A DNA stretch of 64,000 bases from JAICJR01 sp036494715 (lineage in GTDB: Bacteria; Actinomycetota; Thermoleophilia; Solirubrobacterales; Thermoleophilaceae), in contig DASXNY010000076.1 in the NCBI GenBank assembly GCA_036494715.1, forward strand, positions 3,150 through 67,149. Direction: 5' to 3'. The notes under the pieces were generated by a model, which was given only the letters and a program-made list of their open reading frames with translations, did not search any database and had not been told where the DNA came from. This document shows, piece by piece, positions 16,516 through 23,867 of the stretch (position 1 is the first letter of the stretch; each line of letters opens with the position of its first letter). The position numbers and the translations under genes are program-made.

Positions 16516-17273
16516 ATCATGTTGTAGCCGCCGTCGGCCACCATGTAGACGCCGGTCATGTGCGCGGCGTCGTCCGTCGAGAGGAAGAGGGCGGCGGCGG
16601 CCATGTCCTCCGGCGGTGGGATGCGTCCCATCGGCGTGGCGGCCGTGAGCTTCTCGCCGCGGCCGGCCTTCCAGTCCGCGCGGTTGAGGATGCGCTCGGT
16701 CTGCATGAAGCCCGGCGCGAAGGTGTTCACGCGCACGCTGGGGGCGAGCGCCGCCGCGTACGACTTGGTAATGCCGAGCACGCCGTACTTGCCCGCCGCG
16801 TACTGCGGCGCCCGCGCGCTGCCGCGCACGATCACGGTCGAGCCGATGTTGGTGATCGAGCCGCCGCCGTGGTCGATCATGCGCAGACCGAACTCGTGCG
16901 TCATCAGCATCGTGCCCTTGATGTCCACCGCGAGCACATGGTCGATGCTCGCCTCGGTGAGCTCGCGCCACGAGGTCTGGTCCGCGGCCATGTCCCCCAC
17001 GTTGTTGACCAGCGCGTCCACGCGGCCGGCCTGGCCGAACGCGTCGTCGGCCATCCGCCGCACCTCGTCCCAGCCGGCGGCGATGTCGCCCTGCACGAGG
17101 AACGCCTCCGAGCCCGCCTCGCGCACCCGCTCGCCCGTGCGCTCAGCGCCCTCCCTCGAGCTGCGGTAGTGCACGACCACGCGCGCTCCCTCGCGCGCGG
17201 CGCAGACGGCGATCTCGGCGCCGTAGCCGGTGCCCGCGCCGGTGACCATCAGCGTCTTGCCCTCGAGCCTCAT
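16506..17273 (-). CDS. Short-chain dehydrogenase/reductase (classical)
   Basis: A 255-residue SDR with all classical elements: TGAGTGYG nucleotide loop, NNVG, catalytic Ser in TNIGSTVIV and YAAGK (Tyr and Lys both present), and a C-terminal VADGGYNMIG. HYRSS after the second strand suggests NADP preference. Last gene of the four-gene minus-strand operon; its ATG overlaps the stop of the preceding SDR by four bases. Probably oxidises or reduces an intermediate made by the FAH hydrolase or the P450 in the other arm. Confidence 0.9.
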   Translation of the reverse strand: MRLEGKTLMVTGAGTGYGAEIAVCAAREGARVVVHYRSSREGAERTGERVREAGSEAFLVQGDIAAGWDEVRRMADDAFGQAGRVDALVNNVGDMAADQTSWRELTEASIDHVLAVDIKGTMLMTHEFGLRMIDHGGGSITNIGSTVIVRGSARAPQYAAGKYGVLGITKSYAAALAPSVRVNTFAPGFMQTERILNRADWKAGRGEKLTAATPMGRIPPPEDMAAAALFLSTDDAAHMTGVYMVADGGYNMIGA

Positions 17274-18007
17274 ACGGTCGTCCTCCCGCCGTCGACGTAC
17301 AACACGTGCCCGGTCACGAAGCCGGCCTGCTTCGAGGCGAGGAACAGCACCGGCCCCACCAGCTCCTCGGTGGTACCGAAGCGCCCCGCCGGAATCAGCG
17401 ACAAGAGCTTGTCGCGCACGCCCGGCTTGGCCAGGTGCGCGCTCGTGAGGTGCGTCTCGACGTAACCCGGCGCGATCGCGTTGACGGTGATCCCCTCGGC
17501 CGCCAGCTCATGCGCCATCACCTTCATCAGCTGGTTGATGCCGCCCTTGCTGGCCGCATACGGCCCGTGCTGCTGGTGGCCGAGCAGGCCCGCCACCGAG
17601 GAGAAGAAGATCACGCGCCCGGCCGAGCCCTGCTCGCGCAGCGCCGCGACCGCCGCCTGCGAGAGCCAGAAGGCGCTCGACAGGTTGATGGTGATGATGC
17701 GCTCCCAGTCGTCGTCGGCGTAGTCCTCGATCGGGCGTCGATCGTTGATGCCCACGCAGTGGACGAAGATGTCGAGCCCGCCGAGCTGCTCGCGCGCGCG
17801 AGCGATCAGGTCGCGGCAGGCCGCGGGCGAGGTCACATCCGCCTCGAGCCCCGGAGCGTCGAGTGGGGTGAGCCGTTCCGGGTCCACGTCGGCCACTACC
17901 ACGCGGGCGCCCGCCGCGCCGAAGCCGCGAACGAGCTCCGCGCCGATGCTGCCCGCGCCGGCCACGAGCACGCGCGCGCCGTCGAGCCCGAGCCAGTCGG
18001 CGCTCAT
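17270..18007 (-). CDS. Short-chain dehydrogenase/reductase
   Basis: A 245-residue SDR. The dinucleotide loop is AGAGSIGAELV (no Thr, last Gly replaced by Ala), HCVG stands for NNAG, FFSSVAG carries the catalytic Ser and PYAASKGG gives Tyr and Lys. The acidic VVVADVD after the second strand points to NAD. It overlaps genes on both sides by four bases, so the operon FAH - cupin - SDR - SDR is translationally coupled. The pair of adjacent SDRs is only distantly similar, so they probably catalyse successive steps rather than being a recent duplication. Confidence 0.9.
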   Translation of the reverse strand: MSADWLGLDGARVLVAGAGSIGAELVRGFGAAGARVVVADVDPERLTPLDAPGLEADVTSPAACRDLIARAREQLGGLDIFVHCVGINDRRPIEDYADDDWERIITINLSSAFWLSQAAVAALREQGSAGRVIFFSSVAGLLGHQQHGPYAASKGGINQLMKVMAHELAAEGITVNAIAPGYVETHLTSAHLAKPGVRDKLLSLIPAGRFGTTEELVGPVLFLASKQAGFVTGHVLYVDGGRTTV

Positions 18008-18330
18008 CGCCGCCGCAGCCGCCAGACGTTCAGCGCGAGCACCTCTTCGTCCCCGTTGCGGGCGCCGTGCGGCACGCCGCCGGGGATCAGCGCGAGCTGG
18101 CCGGGGCCGAGCCGCAGCGGCCGCCCGCCAACCGTGAACTCGATCTCGCCGCCGGACACCACTGTCGTCACCTGGTCCTCAGGGTGCTCGTGCTCCTCCC
18201 AGCTCGCGCCGGGCTCGTAGCGGTAGACGGTGACCGTGAGCTCGTCGCTGTCGATCGTCGCCCCGTGGATGCCGGGGCGCACCTCGCTGAACTCCTGGCC
18301 GAGCCAGTCCACCACCAGCGGCTCAGCCAT
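18004..18330 (-). CDS. Small single-domain cupin
   Basis: A 108-residue cupin with the two conserved motifs: EEHEHPEDQVTTVVSGGEIEF (two His and the Glu/Asp metal-ligand region) and PGGVPHGARN (the last His ligand). It overlaps the FAH gene upstream by 8 bases and the SDR downstream by 4. Such cupins are dioxygenases, isomerases or sugar/acid-binding accessory proteins; small catabolic-operon cupins are often isomerases or decarboxylases, but this one cannot be assigned. Confidence 0.85.
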   Translation of the reverse strand: MAEPLVVDWLGQEFSEVRPGIHGATIDSDELTVTVYRYEPGASWEEHEHPEDQVTTVVSGGEIEFTVGGRPLRLGPGQLALIPGGVPHGARNGDEEVLALNVWRLRRR

Positions 18331-19171
18331 CGGGATGCCCGTCCTCCCAGGCGACCACCGGGTTGCGCAGCACGCCGATCTTCTCGATCTCCGCCTCGAC
18401 CACGTCGCCCGGCTTGAGGTAGAGCGAGGCGGCGTCCTCGCTGAAACCGGCGACGCCGGACACGGTGCCCGTGGAGACGATGTCGCCCGGGCTGTAGCCC
18501 ATCGGCGAGTAGTGGCTGAGGATCTCCGGGATCGTGACCGACATGTGGCTCGAGTGCGAGCTCTGGCGCACGTCGCCGTTGACGCGCAGCTCCATCGCCA
18601 GTGTGTGTGGGTCGCCGATCTCGTCGGCCGTCACGATCCACGGCCCGAGCGGACAGAAGGTGTCGATCCCCTTGCAGAACGAGAACACGCCCGCCTTCAT
18701 CTCCTCGCGCTGGACGTCGCGTGCGGTGAGGTCGTTGAAGATCACGTAGCCGGCGATGTAGTCCTCGGCCTCCTCGGGGGAGAAGAACTTGCCCGCCTTG
18801 CCGATCACCACCGCCAGCTCGAGCTCGTAGTCGAGCTCGTTGGTGAGGGCCTCCGGGTAGATCACGGACTCGTCCGGCCCGATGATCGCGTCGACGTTCT
18901 GGAAGAACACGATCCAGGGCAGCACCGGGTGCGACCAGTTCACACGCTCGGACTCCTCGTGGTGCTCCTGGAAGTTGCCGGCCGTGTGGAAGAACTTGCG
19001 CGGAACGATCGGCGCGCGCAGCTTCACGTCCGCGAGCGCGAGCTCCTCGCCCGTCGGCTCGACATCGCCGCCGCGCTCGAAGTACTCGCGCATCGAGCCG
19101 CAGGCGAGCTCGGTCACACGCTCCCCATCGGTGTGCCCCACCCTGCCTCCGTCGAACGTCACCAGTTTCAT
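18323..19171 (-). CDS. Fumarylacetoacetate hydrolase family protein
   Basis: A 282-residue FAH-family protein: N-terminal small domain (1-65), then the catalytic domain opening KFFHTAGNFQEHHEES and containing ELDYELELAVVIGK (two Glu metal ligands), FNDLTARDVQ (Asp) and SPGDIVSTGTVSGV (the Thr-Gly-Thr active-site turn). Members hydrolyse C-C bonds of beta-diketones or decarboxylate/hydrate 2-oxo-dienoic acids at the end of ring-cleavage routes, with Mg. First gene of the minus-strand operon; its ATG directly abuts the operator-like palindrome at 19172, so transcript start and regulation are tightly placed. Confidence 0.92.
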   Translation of the reverse strand: MKLVTFDGGRVGHTDGERVTELACGSMREYFERGGDVEPTGEELALADVKLRAPIVPRKFFHTAGNFQEHHEESERVNWSHPVLPWIVFFQNVDAIIGPDESVIYPEALTNELDYELELAVVIGKAGKFFSPEEAEDYIAGYVIFNDLTARDVQREEMKAGVFSFCKGIDTFCPLGPWIVTADEIGDPHTLAMELRVNGDVRQSSHSSHMSVTIPEILSHYSPMGYSPGDIVSTGTVSGVAGFSEDAASLYLKPGDVVEAEIEKIGVLRNPVVAWEDGHPDG

Positions 19172-19201
19172 TTTCGCTCAGTGAAAGTCGATTTCATTAG
19201 C
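19172..19201. promoter_or_regulatory. Putative IclR operator in the divergent FAH/oxidase promoter
   Basis: TTTCGCTCAGTGAAA (19172-19186) is a 15-base palindrome with one mismatch pair; GATTTCATTAGC follows at 19190-19201. Read on the minus strand these are GCTAATGAAAT and CACTGAGCGAAAA, matching the two units at 12471 (consensus about CTRANNGAAA, similar period). It lies in the 49-base gap between divergent starts 19171 and 19221 and could control both. Confidence 0.6.
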
Positions 19202-19220
19202 TGTGGCATCATACGCGACC

Positions 19221-20549
19221 ATGACCCAGGGCGCGATCGACCGCGACGATCCAGGCTACGCCGAGGCGGCCCGCTCGCGCTTCGAAAACCCGGCTATCGA
19301 GTGGACGCCGGATGCGGTTGTGAGGTGCTCGTCGGCCGAGGACGTGAAGGCCGGCGTAGAGGTCGCGGCGCAGCGCGGGCTCAGTGTGGCGATGCGCGGA
19401 GGTGGCGTGGGCTGGCTCGGCGCGAGCCCCGGCACGCTGCTGCTGGACCTAGCGGGCATAAATGGCGTCGAGCTCGACGAGCGCGCCCAGACGGTGCGCG
19501 TCGGCGGCGGGGCTATCTGGCTCGACGTGCACCGCGCGATCGCATCGTCGGGGCTGGCGGCAGCGGGTCCGCAGTTCCCGCGCCTCGGCGTTGCCGGCTA
19601 CGCGCTCGGCGGCGGCCACGGCTGGCTCTCCTGCAAGCGCGGCTGGGGCTGCGACACGCTCGTCGCGGTCGAGCTCGTGAGAGCGGACGGCCGGCTCGTG
19701 CGCGCGAGCGACGAGGAGAACGCCGACCTGTTCTGGGCGCTGCGAGGCGCCGGCGCCAACTTCGGCGTGGCCGTCGCGCTCGAGTTCTCGCTGATGCCGC
19801 TCGAGAGCGTGCACGCGGGCTTCGTCTGGTTCGACCCAGACGCGACGGCCGACGCGCTCGCGTTCTACCGCGACTGGGTGGCCGCCGCCCCCGACGAGGT
19901 GTCGACGATCGTGGGCGTCTCGCCCCCGCCACCGGACGTCGCCGACGGCAGCGACGGAAGCGGCGCCGCCCACGTGATCCTCTGCCACTGCGGCGACGCG
20001 CAGCAGGCCGAGCACGACCTGCGCCCGCTGCGTGACCAGCCCGGCGTGATCGCCGACACGGTCGTGGAGCTCCCGTGGCCGCGGCTCGCGGCCGGCAACG
20101 ACGTCTTCGAGACCGGCCTGAGCCGCATCTCGCGCATGCGCTACCTCAACGGGTTTGGCGACGAGGCAATCGGCGTCACCGTCGATCACACGCGGGCGAT
20201 GGACCCGCTCGCGATGATGGGCACGCACTACTACGGCGGCGCGATGCGGCGCGTGCCCGAGGACGCGACCGCGATGAGCCACCGCGACCAGGCGTGGAAC
20301 TACATGGTGGCCGCCACCTGGGCGGGGCCCGGCGACGGCGCGCAGATCCTGGGCTGGCAGGACGACTACCTGAGGGCGCTCGACCCGTACTCCACCGACG
20401 CGGTCTACGTGAACTACATCTGCCAGGAGCCGGAGCGTGTGCCGAAGGCCTACAACCCGCGCACCTGGCAGCGCCTCCGCGAGCTCAAGCGTCGCTATGA
20501 CCCCGGCAACCTCTTCCGCCAGAACCACAACATCCCGCCTGCGGAATGA
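19221..20549 (+). CDS. BBE-type FAD oxidase without covalent-flavin residues
   Basis: A 442-residue paralogue of the protein at 428. The flavinylation loop reads MRGGGVGWLG, with Val63 where the family His stands, and GPQFPRLGVAGYALGGG has Phe119 where the bicovalent Cys stands, so FAD must be held non-covalently, as in some dehydrogenase-type members. The C-terminal BBE segment (NPRTWQRLRELKRRYDPGN) is intact. ATG 19221 is preferred; GTG 19203 would start two bases from the operator-like sequence. The last codon overlaps the P450 ATG (ATGA), so the two are coupled and may act on one substrate. Confidence 0.87.
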   Translation: MTQGAIDRDDPGYAEAARSRFENPAIEWTPDAVVRCSSAEDVKAGVEVAAQRGLSVAMRGGGVGWLGASPGTLLLDLAGINGVELDERAQTVRVGGGAIWLDVHRAIASSGLAAAGPQFPRLGVAGYALGGGHGWLSCKRGWGCDTLVAVELVRADGRLVRASDEENADLFWALRGAGANFGVAVALEFSLMPLESVHAGFVWFDPDATADALAFYRDWVAAAPDEVSTIVGVSPPPPDVADGSDGSGAAHVILCHCGDAQQAEHDLRPLRDQPGVIADTVVELPWPRLAAGNDVFETGLSRISRMRYLNGFGDEAIGVTVDHTRAMDPLAMMGTHYYGGAMRRVPEDATAMSHRDQAWNYMVAATWAGPGDGAQILGWQDDYLRALDPYSTDAVYVNYICQEPERVPKAYNPRTWQRLRELKRRYDPGNLFRQNHNIPPAE

Positions 20550-21775
20550 CGACCCAGAGCGCACCCAGCGGCTTCGACCCCAAGTCCGACGACTTCGTGC
20601 GCGACCCCGTGGCCGCCTTCGCGCGCGCCCGCGAGCAGGCGCCCGTCTTCTACTACGGGCCGCTCGACATGTGGGTGATCACGCGCTTCGCGGACCTCGA
20701 CCATTACCTCGCCGACTTCGAGGCGCTGTCGCACAAGACGCTCGCCTCGACGCCCGTGCCGCCGGAGTTCCGCGACCGCATCCCGGAGGGCTTCTTCGCC
20801 GACAGCTGGATCGCGCTCGACCCACCGCAGCACACGCCGCCGCGCAAGGTCGCCCAGCGCGGCTTCACGCGGCCCAAGATGCTGGCCCTCGAGCCGCGCA
20901 TCGAGGCGCTCGCGAACGGCCTGATCGACACGTTCGCGGGCGAGGGCGAGTGCGACCTGATGGACCGCTACTGCTACGCGCTCACGATCCGCACGCTCTG
21001 CCTCCTGTTCGGGCTCGACGAGAGCTGGGAGCCGTTCATGCGCCGCCTGGCCAAGGCGCACATCAAGGTGCTGAACACGGTGATCGACCCGATGGACGAG
21101 CCCGAGCGCGGCGAGGTGTGGGGCGCCTACGCCGACTCGTGGGACGCGCTGCGCGAGGTGGTGGACGAGCGCACCGCGCACCCGGGCGAGGACATCATCA
21201 GCGCGATGGGCACCGCGCAGGGCGCGGACGGCACGCCGCTCATGGGCCGCGACCGCGTGGTCTTCCACTGCTGCGAGATCGCGTTCGCGGGCAGCGATAC
21301 GACCGCCAACCTGATGGCCACCGCGCTGGTGTTCCTGTCCGCGGATCCCGAGCAGATGGACCTCGTCCAGGCCGACCCGTCCCTGTGGCAAGCGGTGGTG
21401 GAGGAGACGCTGCGGCGGCGGCCGTCGGTGGCCGCGGTGCCGCGCATGGCCACGCGCGAGCTAGAGATCGCGGGCACCACGATCCCGGCGGGCGCGCGCG
21501 TGTGGATGGCGCTCGCGGGCGCGGGCGGCGACCCCGACCACTACAGCGAGCCCGAGCGCTTCGACGTCCGGCGCGCGAAGCCCGAGGACCACCTCTCGTT
21601 CGGCAAGGGCAGGCACTTCTGCATGGGCGCTCCATTGGCCCGCGCGCAGGGACGAATCGGTCTCGCGACGCTGATCGCGCGCCTGCCCGGCCTGCGCGTG
21701 CTGCCTGGCCAGGAGCTCGAGTTCATCAACAACGTGGGCGCGCCGTCGCGGCACACGCTGCGCGCGGCCTGGTAG
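20546..21775 (+). CDS. Cytochrome P450
   Basis: A 409-residue soluble bacterial P450. I-helix oxygen-binding motif AGSDTT (248-253), K-helix ExxR in VVEETLRRRPSV, and heme loop FGKGRHFCMGAPLAR with Cys359 as axial ligand. No transmembrane anchor, so it needs separate ferredoxin and reductase, and neither is encoded in this window. Its ATG overlaps the stop of the FAD oxidase. Size and motifs suit hydroxylation of terpenoid, steroid or aromatic small molecules. Its stop TAG abuts the TAG of the opposing gene in TAGCTA, leaving no room for a terminator. Confidence 0.95.
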   Translation: MTTQSAPSGFDPKSDDFVRDPVAAFARAREQAPVFYYGPLDMWVITRFADLDHYLADFEALSHKTLASTPVPPEFRDRIPEGFFADSWIALDPPQHTPPRKVAQRGFTRPKMLALEPRIEALANGLIDTFAGEGECDLMDRYCYALTIRTLCLLFGLDESWEPFMRRLAKAHIKVLNTVIDPMDEPERGEVWGAYADSWDALREVVDERTAHPGEDIISAMGTAQGADGTPLMGRDRVVFHCCEIAFAGSDTTANLMATALVFLSADPEQMDLVQADPSLWQAVVEETLRRRPSVAAVPRMATRELEIAGTTIPAGARVWMALAGAGGDPDHYSEPERFDVRRAKPEDHLSFGKGRHFCMGAPLARAQGRIGLATLIARLPGLRVLPGQELEFINNVGAPSRHTLRAAW

Positions 21776-23128
21776 CTAGCGCACCCGCGGCACGGACACG
21801 GCGATGCTCGTCTGGCTCGACACGCCGTTCAGGCTCTTCGCGCTCAGGAGCACCTGGTAGCTGCCCTTGCTCGGCAGCGGCCAGGCGAGCTTGTGGCCGC
21901 CACGCAGCAGCGAGCCGCCGTATGTGTAGACGGTCTTCGAGCCGCGCTTGACGGTCATCGCGATCGCCGCACGCTTGGAGATCGTGAAGCCGATGCGCAG
22001 CTGCTTGGCGTGCTTGTCGATCCGCGAGCGCAGCGACGTGAGCTTGACCGGCTCGGTCTCGTAGCGGTGGAAGTTCGCGGCCTCCCCGCAGAACGGCTCC
22101 TGCCAGCGCGTGCACATCTCGTCGAGGAACGACCCGAACAGCTCGTGGTAGCTCAGGTCCGACTCGTTGCCCGGCCCCTTCGGCGTGCGGTAGTAGAGCG
22201 ACCAGGCGCCCGTGTCGTACAGCGGCAGGATCTTGCGCGCCGCCGCCACGCCCTCGCCCACCAGCTGCGCCGCCGTGCTGTCGCCGCTGTTGGTGGCGTA
22301 GGTGTCGAGACCGAGGATCGACTGCGCGTAGGCGTTGCCCACGAGCAGCGACGGGTCCTGCGAGTACTGCAGGAAGAACGTTCCCTGCGGCCGGTCGATC
22401 TTGATCCCCCACGGCGGCCCGGACTCGAACGCGCCGAGCATCGAGTGGGCGGCGTCCGTGTACTTCGTCTGCCCGTCGCGCTTGCCGAGCGTGGAGAACG
22501 CCTGCATGCCGGTGGCCGTCGCCATCCCTGACACCCAGCCGGGCGGCCCGCCGGACCAGGGGAAGTAGTACTCGAACGCGAGGAAGCCGTGGCGGGTGAC
22601 GCCCGTCTGGAGCAGCTCGTCGGCGTAGCTCTCGAGCTGGCCGGCCTTGGGGTGCTTGAGCTTGAGCAGTCCGTTGAGGTGGCCGAAGTTGGCGAGCGGT
22701 TGGAGCTGCCAGCCGGCGCCCGGATAGAACTCGTAGATGATCTGCGAGCCGGGGAAGGTGGTGCGCGTCCCATACGCCATCGGCCCCTTCTTGCGCGTCC
22801 AGAACCAGTCGACGTTGCGCTGGAGGACGAGGAAGGCCGGATAGGCGCGGCCGCCGAGCAGGTGCCGCTGCGCCAGCGAGCTGAGGCTGGACAGCACGCC
22901 CTTCATGTTCGTTTGCGACGACCCGCTCAGATGACGGGCGGCGATCTTGCCGGTGTTGTACAGGCGCCGCCACGAGGTCGCGTCCGTGGCGGCCTGGCCG
23001 CCGCGCGCCTGCAGCGCCTCGAGCGTGGTGATCACGGGGTCGGGCTTCTTCGCCGCCGCGGCAGTGGCAGGAACGGCCCCGCCGGCGGCGAGCAGCAACA
23101 GACAGACGATGATCGCCAGGCGCCTCAC
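21776..23128 (-). CDS. Secreted D-glucuronyl C5-epimerase-like protein
   Basis: A 450-residue protein with a Sec signal peptide (RRLAIIVCLLLLAAGGAVPATAAAA). The middle region matches the C-terminal module of D-glucuronyl C5-epimerases: PPGWVSGMATATGMQAFS, KIDRPQGTFFLQYSQDP and TGAWSLYYRTPKGPGNESDL, with the LSYHELF helix. The last 90 residues form a beta-rich, Ig-like domain (RIGFTISKRAAIAMTVKRG onward). In animals this enzyme flips glucuronate to iduronate in heparan sulfate; bacterial relatives act on exopolysaccharides or are of unknown role, so glycan epimerase or lyase activity outside the cell is an inference. It stands alone. Confidence 0.75.
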   Translation of the reverse strand: MRRLAIIVCLLLLAAGGAVPATAAAAKKPDPVITTLEALQARGGQAATDATSWRRLYNTGKIAARHLSGSSQTNMKGVLSSLSSLAQRHLLGGRAYPAFLVLQRNVDWFWTRKKGPMAYGTRTTFPGSQIIYEFYPGAGWQLQPLANFGHLNGLLKLKHPKAGQLESYADELLQTGVTRHGFLAFEYYFPWSGGPPGWVSGMATATGMQAFSTLGKRDGQTKYTDAAHSMLGAFESGPPWGIKIDRPQGTFFLQYSQDPSLLVGNAYAQSILGLDTYATNSGDSTAAQLVGEGVAAARKILPLYDTGAWSLYYRTPKGPGNESDLSYHELFGSFLDEMCTRWQEPFCGEAANFHRYETEPVKLTSLRSRIDKHAKQLRIGFTISKRAAIAMTVKRGSKTVYTYGGSLLRGGHKLAWPLPSKGSYQVLLSAKSLNGVSSQTSIAVSVPRVR

Positions 23129-23146
23129 GCCCAGGTTGTAACAGGG

Positions 23147-23815
23147 CTAGTGCGTTATGGATGCGGCCTGCTCGGCCGGATGCTCTTCCTGCAAGAGCTC
23201 GCCCGCCGTGATCGCCACCACGGCCGGCAACAGGAGCGTCGGGATCACGAGCGGCAGGAGCAGCAGGTGGAGCCAGTCCCAGAGCGTGTTGCCCTGGAAG
23301 CCCGTCCAGCTCCAGCCCCAGACGTAGCCGCCCACCGCCGAGACGATGAAGGCGACGGCCAAGAGGCCGAGCAGCACGTGGTGATGCAGGCGCAGGTCCT
23401 TGCGGATCTGCGGCCAGAGCGGGAACGTCGCGACCACGAGCGGGAGCAGCAGCAAGTTGATCCAGTCCCAGAGCGCGTTGCCCTCGAAGCCGGTCCACTT
23501 CCACGGCACGAGGTAGCCCGCGACGGCGATGCCGACGAACGCTGCGAGCAGCGCCGCCGCGGCGAGCTTGCGGTGGGGATCGAGCTCGTGGCGGCGCGAG
23601 ACCCAGATCGGCAGCAGCGCGACCGTGACCGGCAGGAGCAGTAGGCTGATCCAATCCCAGAGCGTGGCCGTGTTGCCGCTGATCCCGGTCCAGGACCAGT
23701 GCTGCTGGTAGCCGCCGACCAGCACCGCCGCGACCACGGCCGCGAGCACCAGCCGGGCCATCCCGATGCGGCGCCGTCTGTTCGAGCTGCTGTAGGCGGT
23801 GTACGCGCGAGCCAC
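23147..23815 (-). CDS. Integral membrane protein with three WTGF-GN-LWDW repeats
   Basis: A 222-residue membrane protein made of about three copies of a 63-residue unit. Each begins with W-x-W-T-G-[IF]-x-G-N-x-LWDW-x-x-LLLLP (residues 40-61, 105-125, 168-188), a loop-plus-helix, and then a second hydrophobic helix. Units 1 and 2 end in charged loops (SRRHELDPHRK; QIRKDLRLHHH). About six or seven membrane segments are predicted. The repeats are also visible in DNA, with a period near 190 bases. No family function is recognised. Start GTG 23815 (ARAYTAY) is used; ATG 23761 would lose the basic N-terminus. It lies between the coiled-coil gene and the epimerase gene, on the same strand. Confidence 0.8.
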   Translation of the reverse strand: MARAYTAYSSSNRRRRIGMARLVLAAVVAAVLVGGYQQHWSWTGISGNTATLWDWISLLLLPVTVALLPIWVSRRHELDPHRKLAAAALLAAFVGIAVAGYLVPWKWTGFEGNALWDWINLLLLPLVVATFPLWPQIRKDLRLHHHVLLGLLAVAFIVSAVGGYVWGWSWTGFQGNTLWDWLHLLLLPLVIPTLLLPAVVAITAGELLQEEHPAEQAASITH

Positions 23816-23867
23816 CGCGATCCATTCAATGCCCGCGCGGCGCCCCTGTCAACGGCGCCTTTGACTT

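Noticed and set aside
16506..18007. Recent tandem duplication of the two adjacent SDR genes
   Set aside because: The proteins differ at cofactor loop, NNAG variant and length; only fold-level similarity remains.
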